The translations under genes were made by a program, and so were the position numbers. 6,647 nucleotides of DNA from Planctomycetota bacterium (GTDB lineage Bacteria > Planctomycetota > Phycisphaerae > UBA1845 > UTPLA1): positions 1-6,647 of the forward strand of contig JAPULF010000326.1 of assembly GCA_027295245.1 (NCBI GenBank), in the 5' to 3' direction. A model generated the notes under the pieces. That model saw only the letters and a program-made list of their open reading frames with translations. It did no database searches and was not told where the DNA came from. Within the stretch, counting starts at the first letter, position 1. Every line of letters begins with the position of its first letter. Positions 1 through 5,927 of the stretch are shown one piece after another.

Positions 1-1
1 G

Positions 2-76
2 CAATTCTCTCCCACTGAAAAGACGTTGGCCAACGCCTTCCTGCACCCCGGACAGGATCCGCAGTCCCCGGATTGA
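2..76 (+). CDS. Possible 3' end of an upstream gene (partial)
   Basis: Reading from base 2, one frame stays open for 24 codons and stops at TGA 74-76. It gives a soluble-looking C-terminus (QFSPTEKTLANAFLHPGQDP and a few more residues). Codons in this frame mostly end in G or C, as in the confident genes of the window. I do not recognise the family, and 75 bases are too few to prove coding. Another frame is open further (to about 252) but gives an Arg/Ser/Cys-rich, unconvincing peptide across the tandem repeat. A perfect 12-bp palindrome CGTTGGCCAACG (24-35) lies inside. Confidence 0.35.
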   Translation, partial: QFSPTEKTLANAFLHPGQDPQSPD

Positions 77-90
77 CGGCCGCTATGGAC

Positions 91-267
91 GGCCTTGTCG
101 CACACAATCGAGCGAAGTGCGGGTGTATCATCGACTAGTAAACTCCATAGTTTCTTGTGCGACCGATCTTGTCGGCCTTGTCGCACAGAATCGGCGAAGT
201 TCGGGTGTATCATCGACTAGCAAACTCCATTGTTTCTTGTGCGGCCGCTCTTGATGGTCTTGTCGCA
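91..267. repeat. Tandem repeat, ~83-bp unit, two copies plus a stub
   Basis: Copy 1 is 91-173 (83 nt), copy 2 is 174-255 (82 nt), and a third start (GGTCTTGTCGCA, 256-267) breaks off. By hand alignment the two full copies agree at about 89% of positions, with one single-base deletion, so the reading frame is not kept. Each unit has a terminal 8-bp stem: GTCGCACA at 97-104 with TGTGCGAC at 156-163, and 180-187 with 238-245. In copy 2 an A-to-G change turns a T-A pair into a T-G wobble, so pairing survives. A small inner hairpin (AAACT/AGTTT, 140-144 with 149-153) is complete in copy 1 and 4 bp in copy 2. Open frames on either strand here shift between copies and look non-coding. Confidence 0.8.
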
Positions 268-309
268 GCCGTTCGGCCTTTCCGTCGGCGGCACCGAAAC
301 CCGGCGGAG

Positions 310-334
310 AACAGTTCGTGGTGCATGAACTGTT
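310..334. promoter_or_regulatory. Inverted repeat AACAGTTC-N9-GAACTGTT
   Basis: A perfect 8+8 bp dyad (310-317 with 327-334) has a 9-base spacer. It lies about 25 bases upstream of the -35 box at 360. The form suits either an operator for a dimeric regulator or an RNA hairpin; there is no T-run after it, so an intrinsic terminator is unlikely. What binds it, if anything, cannot be told from the sequence. Confidence 0.4.
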
Positions 335-359
335 GACCGTCCATTTCCCAATAAAGTGC

Positions 360-389
360 TTGACAGGCCACAATCCCCGTCTGTACGAT
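360..389 (+). promoter_or_regulatory. Predicted sigma70-type promoter for the 63-aa microprotein
   Basis: TTGACA (360-365), an 18-base spacer and TACGAT (384-389) form a -35/-10 pair reading right, so transcription would start near 396. The transcript would have a leader of about 119 nt. A perfect palindrome GTTGCGCAAC (399-408) sits at the start of the transcript. No other + strand gene lies between it and 515, so the microprotein is the natural target, although a small RNA is also possible. Confidence 0.5.
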
Positions 390-398
390 CCCGACCGA

Positions 399-478
399 GT
401 TGCGCAACAGTCGCAACGGGCCCTCCTGAATGTTCGGGTGTGCCAGGGCTGAATGGGGACAGGCATGTCATGCCCGAA
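399..478 (+). other. Foldable leader upstream of the microprotein gene
   Basis: Between the promoter and the ribosome binding site several pairings are possible: GTTGCG (399-404) with CGCAAC (412-417), TTCGGG (433-438) with CCCGAA (473-478), and inside the latter GGCATG (462-467) with CATGCC (469-474). I recognise no known riboswitch consensus here. The leader ends about 25 bases before the AGGAG at 504-508, so a change in fold could affect translation. That role is inference. Confidence 0.35.
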
Positions 479-514
479 GCCCACATCGAGATTCAACTGA
501 ATTAGGAGACGCGT

Positions 515-706
515 ATGAACACCATTCTCGGAATCTTCCCGGCTAACGTTTTGTGTTTGATCTTGGAACCATTCAACGGAATTCTTGCGGCGATTTCCCT
601 TAATATCGATGCGTTTCTTGGGTTGCTCGGCATTACTAACCCCAGTCTAACGGTCCCTTTTATTGGGTCACTCCTGACTTGTGGTCAAAACTTCTTCATA
701 AACTGA
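515..706 (+). CDS. Hydrophobic 63-aa microprotein of unknown function
   Basis: ATG 515 follows AGGAG (504-508) with a 6-base spacer, the clearest + strand ribosome binding site in the window, and a plausible promoter lies at 360-389. The product is strongly hydrophobic almost end to end, rich in Leu, Ile, Phe, Gly and Asn, with many Pro (9, 19, 43, 48). It has no Lys, Arg or His. Its only charged residues are Glu18 and Asp32, and it has two cysteines, C14 and C56, near the ends. It could form one or two membrane segments (about 4-17 and 20-40), but it lacks the positive N-terminal residues of a usual signal peptide. Codon use is more AT-rich at third positions than in neighbouring genes, which may mean foreign origin or relaxed selection. 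I do not recognise the family. A membrane-active peptide or small secreted peptide are guesses only. Confidence 0.6.
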   Translation: MNTILGIFPANVLCLILEPFNGILAAISLNIDAFLGLLGITNPSLTVPFIGSLLTCGQNFFIN

Positions 707-740
707 CGCGGGCGAGACGGCATCTCCGGGCGTTTGGGCC

Positions 741-825
741 GGGGAAGTCGAAAAACCGAATAATTCCCCCCAGGGCGTCAGGGGCACCGTGCATGGCGGG
801 CTCAGGTCTGGCCTCTCGGTGCCCC
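741..825. terminator. Inverted repeats between convergent genes, possible terminator
   Basis: Two stem-loops lie in the 181-bp gap between the microprotein stop (706) and the stop of the convergent secreted-protein gene (888). The first is GGGGAA/TTCCCC (741-746 with 764-769, with an inner TCG/CGA). The second is the 9-bp GGGGCACCG/CGGTGCCCC (781-789 with 817-825). A minor GTTCG/CGAAC hairpin is at 856-868. None has a clean T-tract, so an intrinsic, bidirectional terminator is possible but not shown. Confidence 0.35.
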
Positions 826-887
826 CGTTTGCGTTGTGGAAAGTGTGCGAGTCCCGTTCGCTGCGAACTCTATTCTTGCTTGAGGTT

Positions 888-1664
888 CTACCGATCCTGT
901 AGCGCCATGGGAATCGACTCCAGTCGATTATACTGAATCGGTATCCCCAGCAGCATTCCACTGAGTCCGCTCAAATCCGTTGACATGAGCGCGTTCTCGA
1001 ACCCCAGCGGGAATCCGCCGGTCGTCTTGGTCCAGTCGTAGATGTCGCCGTTGCGGATCGGCATCAGCGCCGTGTCTTGGACGATCGGCTCCCCCACCTC
1101 GCCCTTGATCTCCGCGCCGTTGTAGGCGATGTACACATTCATATCGCCCGTGTTCACAAAGTTTTCCAGGATCGCCCCGATCGGCTCGCCGTCCACGTCG
1201 AATCGAATGGTCCGCGTTTGGCCCGCGAAATTCGTCGCACTCCACGCCCCGTTCAGAACCCCGGCAGTCTCATCGATCGGCAGGATCACATCGCGGGTCT
1301 GCGTAACCGGGTGGCATCCCGCCGCGTCCGATCCGACCACGATACGCAGGAGCGTTTCCGACAGGCCCACCGACCGCACCGACACATCGAAGACGCCGAC
1401 CACATCGGAGATCAACACGAATGATTCGCAGTTTCCGTCGCAACTTGCCGTGAAGATGAGATTGCCGTTGACGACAAACACCGCCTCCGCGGCATCGACC
1501 ACGGACCCGTCTGGGCCAAGAACGGTCAAAACCACGGACGGCACGGCCTGAGCCGTACAGGTCGGCGGGGCGGGCACTTGATCGCATTGCCCATCTATGG
1601 CGCAGACGGTGAAGATCATCGCCACGAGCGCCGGCGCTTTCAGTCGTTCCCCAAGTAGCATCAT
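888..1664 (-). CDS. Secreted protein with Ig/carboxypeptidase-regulatory-like domain
   Basis: The frame is open back to a GTG at 1799, but the start is better placed at ATG 1664 (or ATG 1661). From there the 258-residue product begins with a typical Sec signal: a charged start (MMLLGERLK), then a hydrophobic core (residues 10-23), with likely cleavage near residue 25. No Shine-Dalgarno is clear. The lipobox rule is not met, so a lipoprotein is less likely. Residues 41-131 are beta-rich with the layout of a carboxypeptidase-regulatory/Ig-like fold: SVVLTVLGPDGS..A, paired Cys C75/C79, VGVFDVSVRSVG, then GCHPVTQ (C117), which suggests disulfides and an extracytoplasmic site. Residues 137-258 form a second domain (GAWSATNFAGQTRTIRFDVDGE; NVYIAYNGAEIKGEV) that I do not recognise. 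No catalytic motif is visible. It is probably an extracellular or periplasmic binding or structural protein, transcribed alone and convergent with the microprotein gene. Confidence 0.75.
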   Translation of the reverse strand: MMLLGERLKAPALVAMIFTVCAIDGQCDQVPAPPTCTAQAVPSVVLTVLGPDGSVVDAAEAVFVVNGNLIFTASCDGNCESFVLISDVVGVFDVSVRSVGLSETLLRIVVGSDAAGCHPVTQTRDVILPIDETAGVLNGAWSATNFAGQTRTIRFDVDGEPIGAILENFVNTGDMNVYIAYNGAEIKGEVGEPIVQDTALMPIRNGDIYDWTKTTGGFPLGFENALMSTDLSGLSGMLLGIPIQYNRLESIPMALQDR

Positions 1665-2032
1665 ACAAACACTAGGCCCCGCCCAGGGGGAAAACAAGCC
1701 ATGCCGCCCCCTGGCCCGACGCGTCTGAGCAAATCCGGAGTGCGTCATAAGCCCTGTGGCAAGCTTGAGTTGCGTTCGGTCTTCCCGTGGCGGTGCCACG
1801 ACCGATTTCCGCTCCCCGCCGGCCGATCCCGCCCATGACGATGCAATATATCATGTCGCCTGCACAAAAGAAGCGCGGCCAAGTGCATGGGCGACTTGGC
1901 CGCGTTTGTCGCCTTGTCGTCAGGCACTATCTCACAAGGCACTGTGGCACTGGTTTGAGACCAGTGGAAAACGACTCTTGGGATAGTCCCTCTATGTTCC
2001 CATAGTGATTCCCTCCTCCGCTGCGGGAAGCT
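1665..2032. other. Gene-free interval rich in palindromes
   Basis: This 368-bp stretch separates the divergent secreted-protein and transposase genes. No frame looks coding; the open frames found here are antisense or out-of-frame extensions. It holds a long hairpin (1871-1907, listed separately), a perfect 7-bp hairpin CACTGGT-N5-ACCAGTG (1948-1966), a 5-bp hairpin CTATG-TTCC-CATAG (1992-2005), a TTCCC/GGGAA pair (2009-2029) and three GGCACT motifs at 1923, 1939 and 1947. A minus-strand TATATT (1845-1850) could be a -10 box for the secreted-protein gene, but its -35 is poor. Such a cluster beside a RAYT gene may be REP-like sequence; this is inference. Confidence 0.5.
1871..1907 (-). terminator. 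Strong hairpin, terminator-like on the minus strand
   Basis: CGCGGCCAAGT (1874-1884) pairs perfectly with ACTTGGCCGCG (1894-1904) around a 9-base loop. A G-T and two A-T pairs extend the stem to 14 bp (1871-1907). Reading left on the minus strand the stem runs into CTTCTTTTG, the usual look of an intrinsic terminator. No minus-strand gene ends just upstream of it, so it may block antisense transcription from beyond the transposase unit or may sit in the leader of the secreted-protein gene. Confidence 0.45.
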
Positions 2033-2051
2033 AAAGGGGTCGGGATTCTTT

Positions 2052-2080
2052 TTGACGAAGCGAATCTCCCTTGCTAGAAT
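2052..2080 (+). promoter_or_regulatory. Near-consensus promoter for the RAYT gene; leaderless start
   Basis: TTGACG (2052-2057), exactly 17 bases, then TAGAAT (2075-2080): five of six bases match the sigma70 consensus in each box. A start about 7 bases after the -10 falls at 2087, which is the A of the transposase ATG. There is no Shine-Dalgarno before that ATG, so the message is predicted to be leaderless. The -35 box lies at the inner edge of the left terminal repeat, so the element would carry its own promoter. Confidence 0.6.
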
Positions 2081-2086
2081 GCCGGC

Positions 2087-2773
2087 ATGCCGCGGCGACT
2101 TCGAGAAGCGATGGGCGGGTTGGCGTATCACGTGCTCAATCGGGCGGTGGGGCGCAGCACGCTCTTCAAGAAAGACGCCGACTACGCAGCCTTTGAGGAG
2201 GTGCTGCTGCAGGCTTGGGATCGGTTCGGCACGCGCATTGTGTCCTACTGCCTGATGCCGAACCACTGGCACCTCGTCCTATGGCCGCGCGCCGACGGTG
2301 AATTGTCGAAATTCATGGGCTGGCTCACCGTGACACACGCACAGCGCCGCCACGCCCATTATCGCACCGGCGGAACGGGGCCGGTCTACCAAGGGCGTTT
2401 CAAGTCGTTTCCGATTCAACGCGATCACCATTTCCTCACGGTCTGCCGATATGTCGAACGCAACCCCCTCCGCGCCAAGCTCGTGAGGCAGGCCGACCGT
2501 TGGCAGTGGTGCAGCCTCTGGCGTCGTCGCAACGGCAAGCCGGCCGATCGGGCATTTCTATTGGCACAGTCTGCGTGGCCGATCAAGCCGCCGCGAAACT
2601 GGATCGCGACCGTACAACGTGCCGCAACTTCGGAAGAACTCGCGTATCTGCGCAGGTCGGTCGTGCGAGGCGCGCCCTTCGGAACCGAGCGATGGCAGCA
2701 AGGAACCGCGTCCAAGCTCGGACTCGACTCAACCCTACGCCCACGCGGTCGCCCGAAGCAAGAAGAGGAATGA
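2087..2773 (+). CDS. REP-associated tyrosine transposase (RAYT, Y1_Tnp family)
   Basis: This 228-residue product is a single-strand DNA endonuclease/transposase of the IS200/IS605-like Y1 (HUH) class, the subgroup linked with REP palindromes. It would nick DNA through a 5'-phosphotyrosine link. The metal-binding HUH motif is H60-W61-H62 in LMPNHWHLVLWP, and the catalytic tyrosine is Y122 in RYVERNPLRAKLV. Other family marks are YHVLNRA (14-20), GPVYQGRFKSF (98-108) and a C-terminal RPRGRPK (218-224). Length is normal and the gene appears intact. ATG 2087 is chosen because the family begins MPRR..., although no ribosome binding site precedes it (see the promoter at 2052-2080). A small hairpin TTCCG-N5-CGGAA (2777-2791) follows the stop. 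It is convergent with ppdK. Confidence 0.93.
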   Translation: MPRRLREAMGGLAYHVLNRAVGRSTLFKKDADYAAFEEVLLQAWDRFGTRIVSYCLMPNHWHLVLWPRADGELSKFMGWLTVTHAQRRHAHYRTGGTGPVYQGRFKSFPIQRDHHFLTVCRYVERNPLRAKLVRQADRWQWCSLWRRRNGKPADRAFLLAQSAWPIKPPRNWIATVQRAATSEELAYLRRSVVRGAPFGTERWQQGTASKLGLDSTLRPRGRPKQEEE

Positions 2774-2852
2774 GACTTCCGATTGGCGGAACCGTGCAAG
2801 GCGGGACCCGTAAGAGACTCTCGTCCCCATTTTAAGCTCTCGGACTGGAATC

Positions 2853-2875
2853 GGCCGAGCGGCTGCCCGACGGCC
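2853..2875 (-). terminator. Weak hairpin after ppdK stop
   Basis: Read on the minus strand, GGCCG pairs with CGGCC (2871-2875 with 2853-2857) and a smaller CGG/CCG inside, starting about 8 bases after the ppdK stop codon (TAG, 2884-2886). There is no T-run after it, so terminator function is doubtful. It may equally be chance in GC-rich DNA. Confidence 0.25.
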
Positions 2876-2883
2876 TTATCGCG

Positions 2884-5850
2884 CTACGCCCGACCCGGGG
2901 CCCTTGACCTGGGGCGCTTCACGCCGCCGCGCGGGCTGTTCTTGCGTGCGACCGCCGATCTGGACATGGACTTGGGTCTCGAAACGATCGCCCGCCCCGC
3001 TTTGGGCTTGACCTTCGCCTTGGTTTTCGTCGTAGCTTTCGCCTTGCGGCGGACCTTCGACTTGCCCGCGCCGCGCCGCTTGGCGGAGCTCGATCGACCA
3101 CGCGTTTTCAGTCGCCTCTTTTCGAGAATCACTGCCTGTGCCGCGGCCAGTCGGGCGACGGGCAGTCGAAACGGCGAGCAACTGACGTAGTCTATTCCCA
3201 CGTCGTGACAGAACCACACCGATTCGGGATCGCCGCCGTGTTCGCCGCAGATGCCGATCTTGAGTTTCGGATCCGTCTTTCGACCGGCCTCCACCGCGCT
3301 TCGAACGAGTGCCCCGACGCCGTCGACGTCGATGGTCTGAAACGGATCGCGGTCGAAGATTGCGGCCATGTCTGCATCGAGATAGGCCGGCAGGAACCGC
3401 CCGGCGTCGTCGCGCGAGAGGGCCATGACGGTCTGTGTCAAATCGTTCGTGCCAAAGCTGAAGAAGTCCGCCACGCCTGCCATGCGGCCGGCTGTCAGGG
3501 CCGCCCGCGGCGTTTCGATCATCGTGCCGACGAGATAGTTCAGGCGGATGCCGGCGTCTCGCAGGATCTCGTCCGCCACGGCCCGCGTGCGGTCCACAAG
3601 TATCTGCAGTTCTTTGGCGTCTATGCACAATGGGATCATGATCTCGGGCAATACCTTGACCCCGCGACTGCGACACTCGACGGCCGCCTCGATGATGGCC
3701 CGTACCTGCATATCGAGTATTTCCGGATAGGTGATAGCCAGCCGGCATCCACGGTGGCCCAGCATCGGATTGGATTCGTGCAGCACCTCGACGCGCCGGG
3801 ACACATGCTCGAAGTCGACGCCGATCTTTTCGGCCAAGTCGCGCTGCCCCTCGACCGAGTGCGGTCCGAATTCGTGAAGCGGAGGATCGACCAGCCGAAT
3901 GGTGACCGGGCGGCCTTTCATCGCTTCGAATATGCTGATGAAGTCCTGACGCTGGAATGGCAGCAGTTTGTCGAGCGCACACCGCCGGGCGTCCTCCGAG
4001 TCGGCCACGATCATTTCCTGAATGGCCAGCCGCCTCTCCTCGGTATCGAAGAACATGTGCTCGGTCCGGCAGAGGCCGATTCCCTCGGCGCCCATTTTGA
4101 TGGCCCGCTCCGAATCATACGGCGTGTCGGCGTTTGCCCGCACGCGGAGCCGTCGCAGGGCGTCGCACCATTTCATCAGGGTGGCGAACTCGTCGGGCAT
4201 GAACGGGTCGGCGAGATCTATCTTGCCTTCGTACACACGGCCATTCGATCCGTCGAGCGTGAGCCAGTCGCCCGCCGAAATCATTCGGCCGCCGACGCAC
4301 ATGCTGTCCTTGTCGTAGTCAATTCGAAGCGACTGACAACCGACGATGCAGCACTTTCCCCAACCGCGGGCCACCACCGCCGCGTGCGATGTCTTGCCGC
4401 CCGTAGCGGTCAGGATTCCGACGGATGCGTGCATGCCGCCGACGTCCTCGGGGCTGGTCGACTTTCTTACGAGAATGGCATTGCGGCCCTCGGCGGACAA
4501 CTGCTCGGCGCGTTCGGCGCTGAACACGACCTCGCCGCACGCCGCGCCCGGCACGGCCTCGATCCCTTTTGCCAGGTTGCGCCGAGACAATTCGTCGGCA
4601 TCGACCGAGGGATCGATCACCTTGTGGAACATGCGTTCCACGTCGACGCCTTCGATGCGGAGGATGGCATCCTCCTTCGAGATGACCGGTCGCATGGCCG
4701 CGGCCGCGGTTTTCTTCAAAATGTGTTTCTTCTTGACCAGGCGGTTTGCCTCGGACTTGGTCAGGAGCGGCTTGGTCGCCTGATCGACCGCGATGCGAAA
4801 CGTCGCAGTCGGCGTTCGCTTTCCGGACCGGCACTGAAGGATGTACAGCTTACCCCGCTCGACCGTGAATTCGACGTCCTGCATGTCCTTGTAGTGCGTT
4901 TCCAGCAATACGCGAACGCCGCAGAGCTGCTCGTATACGTCGCGGTTCGTTTCAGCCAACCGGTTCAGCGGAATCGGCGTTCGGATACCCGCGACGACGT
5001 CTTCGCCCTGGGCGTCCATCAACAGGTCACCGTAAAATTCGTTTTCTCCCGTGTTGGGTTCGCGCGTGAAACAGACGCCGGTGCCGCTGTCGGACCCCAT
5101 GTTTCCGAAGACCATCTGGCAAACGGAAACGGCGGTGCCGTCGAGCCCGGTGATGTGTTCGACTTCGCGATACTTGACCGCCTTCGGCGCGTTCCACGAT
5201 TCGAAGACCGCGGTGATTGCGCCCAGGAGCTGGGCCCACGGGTCCTGCGGAAAGGCCTCCCCGCATTCGGCAACGTAATATTCCTTGAATTCCCGACACA
5301 ACTCACGCAGGTGGTCCGCGGAGAGATCGGTGTCGTTTTCGATGGACAGGCGGCCCTTCATCGCCTCCAGCTTGCCTTCCATGAATTCCCTGGACAAGCC
5401 GACGACGACCGACGAATACATCTGTATGAACCGGCGATACGAGTCCCATGCGAAACGCGGATTGTTCGTACCCGCCGCGAGGCCCTCCACCGATTCGTCG
5501 TTCAGGCCCAGATTGAGAACCGTTTCCATCATGCCCGGCATCGATTTCGCCGCACCCGAGCGCACCGACACCAGCAGCGGGCTCTTCGGGTCGCCGAGCT
5601 TTTTCTTGCAGGCCTTTTCGAGCCGCGTCAGCATCCGGCGAACCTCGCGTTCCAATCCGTCCGGCCACTTGCGATTTCTCTTATAGAACCGGCTGCACGC
5701 ATCGGTCGTGATCGTGAACCCCGACGGCACCGGCAGCCCGATGTGGGTCATCTCCGCGAGCCCGGCGCCCTTTCCGCCCAGCAGGTCTTTTTGGTCGCCG
5801 CGGCCCTCGGCCTTGCCGTTTCCGAAGAAATACACGAATTTCGTCGCCAT
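2884..5850 (-). CDS. ppdK: Pyruvate, phosphate dikinase with basic C-terminal tail
   Basis: This enzyme interconverts pyruvate + ATP + Pi and PEP + AMP + PPi in the cytoplasm. ATG 5850 is chosen over an in-frame GTG at 5871 because AGGAG (5859-5863) lies 8 bases before it and the family begins in this way (KFVYFFGNGKAEGRGDQKDL). The product has 988 residues, against about 870-900 usually. The N-terminal ATP-grasp part has GGKGAGLAEM and VSVRSGAAKSMPGMMETVLN. The swivelling domain carries the phosphohistidine, H489 in GGKTSHAAVVARG, with T487 the usual regulatory Thr position; many homologues have GGMTSH here. The C-terminal PEP/pyruvate barrel has GAEGIGLCRTEHMFF, RPVTIRLVDPPLHEF, FFSFGTNDLTQ and catalytic C868 in GICGEHGG. 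Two additions stand out: about 25-30 extra basic residues near 361-393, and a 79-residue tail (910-988) with 32 Lys/Arg and one Glu after the usual end SCSPFRLPVARLAAAQA. It is a single-gene transcript, divergent from the LURP-one gene. Confidence 0.97.
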   Translation of the reverse strand: MATKFVYFFGNGKAEGRGDQKDLLGGKGAGLAEMTHIGLPVPSGFTITTDACSRFYKRNRKWPDGLEREVRRMLTRLEKACKKKLGDPKSPLLVSVRSGAAKSMPGMMETVLNLGLNDESVEGLAAGTNNPRFAWDSYRRFIQMYSSVVVGLSREFMEGKLEAMKGRLSIENDTDLSADHLRELCREFKEYYVAECGEAFPQDPWAQLLGAITAVFESWNAPKAVKYREVEHITGLDGTAVSVCQMVFGNMGSDSGTGVCFTREPNTGENEFYGDLLMDAQGEDVVAGIRTPIPLNRLAETNRDVYEQLCGVRVLLETHYKDMQDVEFTVERGKLYILQCRSGKRTPTATFRIAVDQATKPLLTKSEANRLVKKKHILKKTAAAAMRPVISKEDAILRIEGVDVERMFHKVIDPSVDADELSRRNLAKGIEAVPGAACGEVVFSAERAEQLSAEGRNAILVRKSTSPEDVGGMHASVGILTATGGKTSHAAVVARGWGKCCIVGCQSLRIDYDKDSMCVGGRMISAGDWLTLDGSNGRVYEGKIDLADPFMPDEFATLMKWCDALRRLRVRANADTPYDSERAIKMGAEGIGLCRTEHMFFDTEERRLAIQEMIVADSEDARRCALDKLLPFQRQDFISIFEAMKGRPVTIRLVDPPLHEFGPHSVEGQRDLAEKIGVDFEHVSRRVEVLHESNPMLGHRGCRLAITYPEILDMQVRAIIEAAVECRSRGVKVLPEIMIPLCIDAKELQILVDRTRAVADEILRDAGIRLNYLVGTMIETPRAALTAGRMAGVADFFSFGTNDLTQTVMALSRDDAGRFLPAYLDADMAAIFDRDPFQTIDVDGVGALVRSAVEAGRKTDPKLKIGICGEHGGDPESVWFCHDVGIDYVSCSPFRLPVARLAAAQAVILEKRRLKTRGRSSSAKRRGAGKSKVRRKAKATTKTKAKVKPKAGRAIVSRPKSMSRSAVARKNSPRGGVKRPRSRAPGRA

Positions 5851-5927
5851 CCACGTCGCTCCTGAGGTCACTTTGGGGTTTGATCGATCGTCGTTGCGTC
5901 TGAGTCGTTCAGAACAGTCTGCGCCGA

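Larger units (their letters stand above)
2033..2832. mobile_element. RAYT unit with imperfect terminal inverted repeats
   Basis: The sequence AAAGGGGTCGGGATTCTTTT beginning at 2033 resembles, in inverted orientation, AATGGGGACGAGAGTCTCTT read leftwards from 2831. By eye, 15 of 20 positions match, keeping GGGG, CG, GA and TCT. Each end can also fold: GGGATTC/GAATCTCCC (2042-2070, one bulge) on the left and GGGAC/GTCCC (2803-2827) on the right. The two ends enclose the transposase gene as an approximately 800-bp unit. I see no target-site duplication, which fits the Y1 (HUH) transposase class, where none is expected. Confidence 0.5.

Noticed and set aside
91..255. CRISPR array
   Set aside because: The repeat is directly tandem with no unique spacers and an 83-bp unit, and no cas gene is present.
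128..496. Minus-strand open frame of 122 codons over the tandem repeat
   Set aside because: It starts at TTG with no ribosome binding site, and the 83/82-nt repeat changes frame between copies, so the apparent peptide repeats are not conserved coding.
679..961. Open frames of 85 (+) and 97 (-) codons
   Set aside because: They lie across the convergent gap and overlap confident gene ends; Arg/Ser/Cys-rich with no start signal.
1665..1799. N-terminal extension of the secreted protein to GTG 1799
   Set aside because: The extra 45 residues are Arg-rich and would bury a clear Sec signal peptide that starts at ATG 1664.
1745..2272. Minus-strand open frame of 175 codons
   Set aside because: It is antisense to the start of the well-supported transposase and then runs through a palindrome-rich intergenic region; no motif.
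2876..3982. 368-codon open frame on the minus strand
   Set aside because: It is an out-of-frame shadow within ppdK; Arg-rich, low complexity, with no motif.
3205..5865. 886-codon open frame on the + strand
   Set aside because: It is fully antisense to ppdK, whose product matches its family over the full length with catalytic motifs. Long antisense frames are common in GC-rich genes, and the translated sequence is His/Arg-rich with no recognisable motif.
5851..5871. Upstream GTG start for ppdK
   Set aside because: The extra codons overlap the AGGAG that serves ATG 5850, and homologues begin at or near MATKFVYFFGNGK.
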